DNA from: Kingdonia uniflora
Lineage: Eukaryota > Streptophyta > Magnoliopsida > Ranunculales > Circaeasteraceae
Length of the DNA: 64,000 nucleotides
Assembly: GCA_014058105.1 (NCBI GenBank)
Contig: JACGCM010001272.1
Span: forward strand, 1-64,000
Reading direction: 5' to 3'
The translations under genes were made by a program, and so were the position numbers. Shown piece by piece: positions 57,614 to 64,000 of the stretch (within the stretch, counting starts at the first letter, position 1; each line of letters opens with the position of its first letter). The notes beneath the pieces are model-generated. The model was not told the origin of the DNA. It ran no database searches and saw nothing but the letters and a program-made list of their open reading frames with translations.

Positions 57614-57822
57614 GCTGCTCGTTTGATGAAGGAAATTTGCCTCGGGATGGAAAAGGAGATAGCTGAGCTCGAGAAGGGGAAGGTTGAGCTCGAGAAGAAG
57701 GTAACTCGTTTGAAAACTGATTTGGTTAGGGATGGAAAGCGACTGGACTCTGTGAAGGCTGCGCAAGAGGTGAAGATAAGCGAGCTGATAGCGGAAGCGG
57801 GAAAGAATATGGAGGAGGTGGT

Positions 57823-58437
57823 TGTAGGGGCATACCCCTCAATCTTACCTAAATCGAGCTGTCTCCAGTTCGAGCTACCTCCATATCAGGCCTAAGCATC
57901 CTCCACATGGCATCTCCAATCAGCGTTGCCACCTACTCCATGGACTGATAAAAATCGTGGGTCAAGCTTAAACAAAAAAACCCTAACAAGTCAAAATACA
58001 TGCCTCTCATGAACTCAACAGTTACCAATCAACCGCCACTAACCACATTGTTCAGAGAACGTGCTTCAGCACGATGAAGAATTGTGGAAAAGGCCTATAT
58101 AAAGGAAATGTTTCAGAAGAAACAGGAACCAGAAAAATTACACGAGAAATCACCAAGAAAACTATATTTTCTAAATTTACAAAACTTCAAGCTTCTTATT
58201 TACAAGATCAAACATTTTTAAGTCTAGAGATCACTTGTAATATGCTATCAGCATCAAGCAATAAACATCACTATTACAAAACATCCTTAACCCGAGTTCG
58301 TGGTTTTTTACCTATTCATAGGTTTTTCACGCTAAACACTTATATCATTTCTTGTTTTCCATTAGATTTTATCACAGGTTCACTGGTGTAAGAGCTAATT
58401 CTAGGCCACTTTGAGCTTACAGAATTAGGCCATTACA
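57823..58437 (+). repeat. Element C 5' LTR
   Basis: TGTAGGGGCATACCCC..TAGGCCATTACA, 615 bp, with a TATA motif CTATATAAAGG near 58094 and the shared motif CGAGTTCGTGGTTTTTTACC..TTTTTCACGC at about 58293-58340. Confidence 0.9.
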
Positions 58438-58458
58438 TTTGGCACCGTCTGCGGGAAA
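58438..58458 (+). other. Element C primer-binding site
   Basis: TTTGGCACCGTCTGCGGGAA directly after the LTR. One base (GCG to GCA) differs from A and D. Confidence 0.75.
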
Positions 58459-58515
58459 AAAAATCATTTCCATAATATCCTAAGGCATTTATTCACTTTA
58501 CTACAAATTTTCATC

Positions 58516-59617
58516 ATGGTCACATCCAGACGACCAGTAACCAGAGTTCAGCTCGATCTTTCAGTTGAGTCAGAACAACTAACAGAGCTACGGGCGAATC
58601 TCAACACTGAGAAGGAGAAACGCAACGAGCTCGAATGACAATTTACTCTCGACCGAGAGCTCCTCGAGAAGGAGCTCGATGTCGAACGACAAGCTCGTTT
58701 AACAGCACTCAAGCGCCATGAAAATCAAATGACAATAATACATACTGCCTTGCAAGCTCTGTAAAACACTCAATAGGCTCCTCCAACACGAGATCGCAAT
58801 CAGATGCCAGAAGCTCCCAGTTTTTGGTACAGGAAAGATTGGGACCTCAAGGAGCCACAAGCAAAGCCGTTTCCAAAAATATTCAGAATAAACCTCAACC
58901 TTTTATTTATTTGGGTGGTGAAGTTCAGTCTGAAGCCAGATGAGGTCACCGATGTTCCATACGTCAAGAGGAGGAACAACGACCTCAACCTCGAGTTCCA
59001 GCATGAGATTTCTTGAGTGGAGGTACCTGTACTCACAATCTTCAACCTCCTCGTCAAGTCACTAAACCGACACGTCATTATATAATACAAGAGCATATGG
59101 ACCAGCGTATTTAGGAGTTGATCGAACCATAAGTTTTGGGTATTACCGATGATCTTACCAAGTTACAAGGGAGTTTAATTGCCAAAGAACTATTCGATAT
59201 GGAGATACCGAAAGGTTTCCATACTCCAAAAATTCGCAAGTACAAGGGTACCAATCCAAAGAAGTACATTCAACAATACCGTGATTAATTGAGTTTGTAC
59301 TCCAATCTCAACCATATTTTCTGCCGTCTGTTCGCCATAAGTCTACAGAAGGAACCGCTCCGATGGTTCCACTCGCTACCTGAAGACTCCATAAACACAT
59401 TGGACTAGCTGCAGAAATAGTTCCTCAAGACATATGCTCACAACAGAGATAAAGAAGAGAATTTATATTCTCTAATCTATCTCAAACAGTCACATGGAGA
59501 AAAGCCCGAGGCTTTTGCGAAGAAGTTTTTGGAGCTCGCGTGTAAAGTAGGCAATCTCGATCATAAAACAAATGTTACTGCTTTCACCAACACACTCCAG
59601 CTTGATTGCAAAGCCAA
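58516..59617 (+). pseudogene. Element C gag, N-terminal part
   Basis: Opens MVTSRRPVTRVQLDLSVESE, then a charged coiled-coil stretch (RANLNTEKEKRNELE and ELLEKELDVERQARL). Next come ELFDMEIPKGFHTPKI, the capsid-like helix FAISLQKEPLRWFHSLPED, then HGEKPEAFAKKFLELACKVG. Stops lie at about 58637, 58763 and 59287. It continues after the hAT insertion. Confidence 0.78.
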
Positions 59618-59985
59618 AGAGCACCTAGGGATGACAATTTTCCCCGCCCCACCCGGGATCCGCCCCGCCCAGCCCCATTTGGAGAGGATTTGGGATGACT
59701 ATATCGGGTATGGGGGTGGGTCTGGGCCGAGTTTGGTTAAATACGTCGGGGATTGGGGCGGATTTGGGACTGAGCTTGGTTAAATCCGTGATCCGCCCCG
59801 CGCCGCCTCATATAATACTTTAACTTTTATACCCTTGTATATATATTAGAATTAAGAAAAGAAAACCCTAATTCAACTCTCATTCTTAGCTCTGAAACCT
59901 ATCTCTCCCCAAAACCAAACCCAAGTACCCAATAATTCTTCAGATGCAATTCGAAACGAAATGAAAGAGTGAAAAGAGGTGGCAA

Positions 59986-60960
59986 ATGGGATTCAAGTCT
60001 TTTGGTGGAGGATTAGAGAAATTAAAGAATTCGTCATTCATGGTATCTTCGAGGTCTAGGATGAAGCTTTGGATGATTAGAGCGACAACCACTATATTGT
60101 TATGGACATGTTTAGTCCAATTAACAACATTAGGGGAGATGTGGGGGCCGAGAGTAATGAAAGGTTTGCCTTATTGTTTTATGCCATCTGATGCAGATTC
60201 TCAATTGGAGGTGAAGTTGGTTTCTGTACCACCAAAAATTCCCCGACCACCCAAAAGTGAGTTCCTCAATTGATGTTTTGCTTTGTATAGATTCATTTGG
60301 GGTTTATTGAAATTGTATTTTGCTTTCCTCTAGGGGTTTATAAAAACAATGGCTACTTAATGGTTTCATGCAACGGATGGTTTAATCAGATGCGTGCTGC
60401 GGTGAGTGAACTCTTACTTAAAAACATAATTATATTTCTTTTCATTCATACTCTGTTATATTTTGTACAGATATGTGACATGGTAGCAATTGCAAGATAC
60501 TTAAACGCTACACTTATAGTTCCTGAGTTGGATAAAACCTCCTTCTGAGTTGATCCTAGGTGGATGTATCATATTTTTTTAAGTTAAAATCTCAAAGTAT
60601 AATACTACTAATATTTGTGTCTTGATATGATATGTCAGTGAGTTCCAAGACATATTTGATGTTGATCATTTCATTACATCCTTGAGAGATCAAGTACGGA
60701 TATTGAAAGAGCTGCCACCAAGGCTCTAGAGAAGAGTTGAGCTCGGAATGTTCTATTCAATGCCACCCATTAGTTGGTCAGATATTTCTTACTACCTTCA
60801 TCAGGTTCATTTCCTACTACTGCTTGGAATGTTTTCATTTTATTTCTCCACTCACATTCTTAAATGACTTCTGAATTCTTTTGTAATCAGATTCTTCCTT
60901 TGATACAAAAGTTCTAGATCGTTCATTTGAATAAAACTGATGCCCGACTCGCTAATAATG
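59986..60960 (+). pseudogene. O-fucosyltransferase-family (GT106/RRT-like) gene fragment
   Basis: Five exons are visible with GT-AG introns: 59986-60256 (MGFKSFGGGLEKLKNSS, MKLWMIRATTTILLWTCLVQ, the signal-anchor segment), 60334-60401 ([20 protein letters not shown]), 60471-60559 ([25 protein letters not shown] then TGA in place of Trp), 60639-60804 ([39 protein letters not shown]) and 60891 on (ILPLIQKF, a stop, HLNKTDARLANNG). These are the N-terminal third of a Golgi type II glycosyltransferase of the plant O-fucosyltransferase/pectin rhamnosyltransferase group. The catalytic C-terminal part is absent. The 5' flank from about 59835 may include its native leader. Confidence 0.88.
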
Positions 60961-61282
60961 GGTCCTGAAAAATACTTACTGTAGGATTATCTGATATTAA
61001 AGTATTGTTACTAGTGACTTTAATATAGTCATTAAGTGCCTAATAATGGGTCCTGAGTTGTAATATGTTGAGTTTGCGTATTCTAGATAGTAAGAAATGG
61101 TACTTCTAGTGGAGTTTTTGTTATTATCAATGTTCTAGTTACTTTTGAGTCAATAGAAATGTTGTAGGGGAAATAAAAAATGCTACTTAGGATTTTTTGG
61201 TGTTGCTATTTGTTGGTCAAAATTCAGTGGAAATGCTAGTTGAAGTTGTGATCAGACTAAAAATACCCACTTCCTGTGTCCT

Positions 61283-61473
61283 GCAACATATTAATAACTG
61301 CATTTGTGGGGACGGCGATAGCGTTTGGTTGTTTTTCAGCAACAACCGTGTTGGCAAAGCGTCGGGAATACCTTTACTTGGGAGGCCTGCTTTCATCTGG
61401 GCTCTCCATCCTCTTTTGGTTGCACTTCGCTTCCTCCATTTTTGGAGGATATGCTGCTACGTTCAAGTTTGAA
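61283..61473 (+). pseudogene. BI-1: Bax inhibitor-1 exon fragment
   Basis: An open frame reads ITAFVGTAIAFGCFSATTVL, AKRREYLYLGGLLSSGLSIL, then FWLHFASSIFGGYAATFKFE and ends at a GTGAGG donor (61474). This is the central pair of membrane segments of plant BI-1, a six/seven-pass ER protein that restrains cell death. One exon only; no stop within it. The upstream junction is unclear and follows O-fucosyltransferase-derived or filler sequence. Confidence 0.88.
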
Positions 61474-61498
61474 GTGAGGGTGGCAGAGGTGATATGCA

Positions 61499-61836
61499 GT
61501 ATAGTGATAATCCATATCTGTGCTACTTTCACTACTACGCGTTACGGCTGCAGACCAGATTTCGGAGGTAAGTACATAACTTATTGTTTATAGATTGTAC
61601 TTCTTGATGAACATTCATTTTTATTTGTCTGATTTCACCAGGAAATATTTGTTTCCTTTGTCCAGAAATTTTCGATAGTGTCTGTGAGAGTTGGGGCCAT
61701 GTAGACGTGGGTGTGATTGTTTGCGGTCCTCAAAGCATTGAATCAAGTGTTTGCTAAAGAGTACAGGTCAAAGAACATAAGGGGTGGAAAGAATGAGGCT
61801 TATTTCCACTTCAACTGCCATAGTTTTGATTTGTAA
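61499..61836 (+). pseudogene. Ferric reduction oxidase (FRO) C-terminal fragment
   Basis: The piece 61499-61566 (TTTRYGCRPDFG, GTAAGT donor) joins after a 99-bp intron (acceptor GTCCAG) to 61666-61836. That exon reads EIFDSVCESWGHVDVGVIVC, GPQSIESSVC, a stop in place of a residue, EYRSKNIRGG, FHFNCHSFDL and the terminal TAA. The VGVIVCGP block is the NADPH-binding tail of FRO-type ferric-chelate reductases (plasma-membrane or plastid flavocytochromes). Only the last two exons and some 3' untranslated sequence are present. Confidence 0.82.
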
Positions 61837-62277
61837 AGCAATGCCCAGATTGAGTCCATCCAATATCCATTTATGAATGTAAGCAATAGTTGAGTTTATA
61901 TAGATAGAAATTTACAAGGCTGAAGTAAAATGTCCTTGGCAGTCTGTAATGAATACTTAAAGGAATTAAGCTTTGGCTGCCATAGTTTTGTACAATGTAC
62001 ATAACCCTTTATTCCTTATTTTTTTTCTTATTTTCTTTCTGCTTTCTGAATTATGAATTATGCTTTCTGAATGTTTTTTTGCATACTGTTTTAAAAAAAA
62101 AATAGTTAAATGGGGCGGGTCTGGGATTAGGCTTTGAAAGGTGGGGTGGATTCGGGGATCCCCGTTTAACTTAAACGGGTATTGGGGCGGGGATGGGGGG
62201 CTAAAACCTAAGTGGGGATGGGGATGGGATTAGCTCCCCTACCCCAAATTCGCCCCATTGCCATCCCTAAGAGCACC

Positions 62278-62890
62278 TCTACCTCAACAAACCAGCGACC
62301 TTGGAGGATATGATCACCAAGGTCAATAGTTACGTCGACCAGGAGAGGATGATGTATGAGCGACATAAATCTACTAAATCCGTCATCACCACCAAAGGTC
62401 TATCTACGAATCGAAGCACTGAACCGAAAGAGGAACAGGGAGATTATAAGTACACCAAGGGCAATACTGCCTACCCTCAGAAAGGCAGTCCGCCAAACAA
62501 ACCCATCCTCCCAAAGATAAACGTTCGAATCTCTTCAATTTTTTAACTAGTCTTGAAGGATAAGCTCTACCGCATTTCTCAACTACTGGAACCAATCGAT
62601 AATCGACCATATTTCCTGCATCATAAGGTAAACCACCATTCTACTGACAATTGCTATACTTTATAGAGGTTGCTTGCCTACATTTTTAAAGAGGGATGAA
62701 TATTCGAATATATTGTCGACCTGGAATCATACAAAGATGGCAACTATAAGAAGCAGCTAAAAGTTTTTCAGGTCAATGATCAAGCTGAGGAGAAGCATCT
62801 TTACCATATGCACCATAGTAACATGATCAAAATAAATCAGATCGCCAATTCTAACAGATCCAAGTGCAGGAGACTATCAGAATGCTCCGA
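62278..62890 (+). pseudogene. Element C gag, C-terminal part
   Basis: Resumes the gag frame after the hAT element: KPATLEDMITKVNSYVDQER, KSTKSVITTKGL, a Pro/Lys-rich stretch, LVLKDKLYRISQLLEPIDNR, HHKVNHHSTDNC (remnant of a zinc-binding segment) and FEYIVDLESYKDGN. Stops near 62545, 62667 and 62698. Confidence 0.65.
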
Positions 62891-63443
62891 TCTCACACCT
62901 CAAGAGAAAGAAGCCAAGCTTCTTCCTGAGTCGAGCAATCGTCAGCTTGGGATTTCCTTCGAAGATTGCGATACTAGCCATGTCAAGTTTCTACATCATG
63001 ATGCGTTAGTAATAATGCTCAAAATGAAGAAGTTTGTCATGCACACGATGATGATCGATACTGGAAGTAGTATTAAGATTCTATTTCAGAGAACTATAGA
63101 CCAAATGGGCTTGGCCGATCAAGTCATTCAAATCAACACCGATATCAGTAGATTCAATGGTTTTAAAGAAGAACGAGTATGGAAGTTCATCTTGCCTATT
63201 ACCATAGGACCAACCATAATTTACATCATCTTCTACGTGATCAACACCAAATCTTGTTATCTCAGGATTATAAGCTGTTGCTGGATTCATATCATGGAGG
63301 CTATTGCTTCTACCTATTATCCAGCACTCCACTTCAAACACAACTACGGTATCTATGAGATTAGAGGTAGTCAAAAGCTTTCTCGAGCTTGTAAAAATAC
63401 CGTCTTTGTGATTCTAGATACTTCTGACAGGTATGTTGCATAA
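62891..63443 (+). pseudogene. Element C aspartic protease region
   Basis: Within an open frame of 211 codons (62808-63443): LGISFEDCDTSHVKFLHHDA, then MHTMMIDTGSSIKILFQRTI, containing the protease active site DTGSS at about 63057-63071, and LADQVIQINTDISRFNG, FILPITIGPT (flap and second half). The order and spacing fit a gypsy retropepsin that processes the polyprotein. The frame is intact here, but the neighbouring pol has stops. Confidence 0.75.
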
Positions 63444-64000
63444 AAATTATAGAAAGCTGATCACCCCGATGATTAGTCTTCCATGAAGAAGCCTACCAAA
63501 TATATCAACATTAATGGACCTAACAGAGGTACTTTCATCGGTACTAAGCTGGTTCAGCGTGAAAAAGACGCTCTTATTCAAATCTTACAACTAAATCGAG
63601 TCATTTTTTTATGGTCTTTCGAAGAGATGCCTGGGGTCGATCCGGCCAAGGCATGTTACAAATTGGCTATCAACATCAACGCCCCTGCTGTCAAACAAAA
63701 ATAACAACGCCTATCACCACAACTTCGAGATGAAGTTAGCATGGAGATCGAGAAATTGATCAAAGTAAGATTCATTCGAGAAGCCAAATATCTGGATTGG
63801 ATATCTAACATCGCCGCTGTCCCAAAGAATAATGGAAAAGTCTGAGTTTGTGTAGATTTCACTGATCTAAACAAACATACTCCAAATGATAGTTTCCCTC
63901 TTCCCAACATTCATCAAATCCTTGATTCCACATTAGGTCACGAACTCCTATCTATGATGGACGCTGCTTCTGGATAAAATTAGTTTCTACTCTTGGATGA
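63444..64000 (+). pseudogene. Element C reverse transcriptase, N-terminal part
   Basis: Reads FLWSFEEMPGVDPAKACYKL, then LRDEVSMEIEKLIKVRFIRE, WISNIAAVPKNNGKV (stop) CVDFTDLNKHTPNDSFPLPN, IHQILDSTLGHELLSMMDAASG, and runs to the window end. This is the finger/palm start of a Ty3/gypsy RT, collinear with the element A remnant. Confidence 0.82.

Larger units (their letters stand above)
47259..57822 (-). mobile_element. Ty3/gypsy element B2, 3' part, with nested F and truncated by C
   Basis: The 3' LTR at 47259-47857 and purine tract are followed by interior sequence that is interrupted by element F (47898-54793), resumes at 54794, and is interrupted again at 57823 by element C. The joined flanks of F (AAATCACGAGTGGCTT..|GTTGAGAAAGAATTTGTGG) reproduce the uninterrupted B1 sequence at 46174-46215. 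Its gag-pol and 5' LTR would lie beyond the window. Confidence 0.85.
55097..57822 (+). pseudogene. Antisense, intron-containing extra ORF of gypsy B2
   Basis: The plus strand, opposite to B2. MVKTQRMVYEER starts at 55097, after which the frame decays; 55567-55845 (basic, MARTRSSFKR) may be another piece. From 56210 one reading frame runs to 57822 once two canonical introns are removed (56946-57024, AA|GTAAGT..ACAG; 57528-57613, ATG|GTAAGT..GTAG). It has only three in-frame stops (56531, 56618, 57231). Recognisable segments are KEL-CKAKALIEGRWGNFV-like, MNIIGVCPIQLNGNMWEVTN (56621), FNLNSAGQIWNDNVIWLKGD, then a basic Lys-rich linker and a coiled-coil tail (MEKEIAELEKGKVELEKKVT, 57650-57720). 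Element C truncates it at 57823. Function is unknown; a nuclear, DNA- or RNA-associated coiled-coil protein is a guess. Confidence 0.72.
59626..62269 (+). mobile_element. hAT-like non-autonomous transposon carrying three host gene fragments
   Basis: Terminal inverted repeats TAGGGATGACAA and TTGCCATCCCTA (one mismatch) are flanked by perfect 8-bp duplications AGAGCACC (59618-59625 and 62270-62277), the hAT pattern. Subterminal regions are GC-rich with GGGGCGGG-type clusters at both ends. No transposase is present. The 2,644-bp element holds exons of an O-fucosyltransferase-like gene, a Bax inhibitor-1 and a ferric reductase oxidase, all on the plus strand with introns. The gag frame of element C reads through when the element and one duplication are removed, so this is a younger insertion. 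Confidence 0.9.
57823..64000 (+). mobile_element. Ty3/gypsy element C, 5' half
   Basis: The 5' LTR (57823-58437), primer site, gag (58516 on), hAT insertion (59626-62269), rest of gag, protease and RT, running out of the window. It is inserted into the antisense ORF of B2; the 5-bp flank GTGGT (57818-57822) should recur after its 3' LTR. It shares LTR family with B1 and B2, so C shows the 5' half and B the 3' half of one family. Stops are frequent. Confidence 0.88.

Noticed and set aside
58800..59096. Minus-strand 98-codon ORF
   Set aside because: Overlaps element C gag on the opposite strand. Composition and position mark it as a shadow frame.
1..64000. tRNA or rRNA genes
   Set aside because: Looked for tRNA-like arms and rRNA blocks. 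The only tRNA-like strings are primer-binding motifs of LTR elements. Subtle RNA genes cannot be excluded by eye.

Overview
This window is nuclear DNA of a flowering plant, most probably a eudicot. It is AT-rich, its gene pieces carry GT-AG introns, and it is dominated by plant transposable elements. Only one host gene looks intact: a three-exon 2-oxoglutarate/Fe(II) dioxygenase of the jasmonate-oxygenase (JOX) type at 22.1-24.4 kb (+). A second host gene, a CYP72-clan (CYP749-like) cytochrome P450 at 26.5-28.2 kb (-), is recognisable but broken.

Layout. 0-7.8 kb: unprocessed fragments of an HCF173-like gene and a class XI myosin tail, followed by a CACTA-type 3' end with subterminal repeats. 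7.8-10.5 kb: a degenerate Ty3/gypsy element (A, -). 10.5-12.3 kb: two copies of one LTR family (E) in inverted orientation. 12.6-18.6 kb: a MULE-like element with 10-bp target duplications that contains a heavy-metal-domain gene fragment and is split by a complete Ty1/copia element (12681-17506). 18.6-26.4 kb: gene-poor DNA with a 47-bp perfect inverted repeat, the JOX-like gene and a ~600-bp foldback. 28.2-33.4 kb: a second Ty1/copia (-). 34-38.8 kb: an L1-type LINE (-). 38.8-44.7 kb: a non-coding LTR element (D, +) with perfect GCGGG target duplications, carrying an OTU-protease gene fragment, a hairpin tandem repeat and a nested solo LTR. 45.6-57.8 kb: the 3' parts of two related gypsy elements (B1, B2, both -), with a non-autonomous LTR element (F, 47.9-54.8 kb) inside B2. 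57.8-64 kb: the 5' half of a same-family gypsy element (C, +), whose gag is split by a hAT-like element (59626-62269).

Two themes stand out. First, several unrelated transposons each hold pieces of host genes: HCF173 and myosin XI beside the CACTA end, an HMA/HIPP domain in the MULE, an OTU protease in LTR element D, and an O-fucosyltransferase, a Bax inhibitor-1 and a ferric reductase together in the 2.6-kb hAT element. Second, gypsy elements B1 and B2 carry, antisense to the element and next to the polypurine tract, an intron-containing reading frame behind a conserved TATA box. It looks like a retrotransposon-borne gene with its own promoter.

Nesting gives an order of events: copia into MULE; solo LTR into D into LINE; F and C into B2, B2 into B1; hAT into C. 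All calls come from reading the sequence and from recalled family features; no database search was possible.
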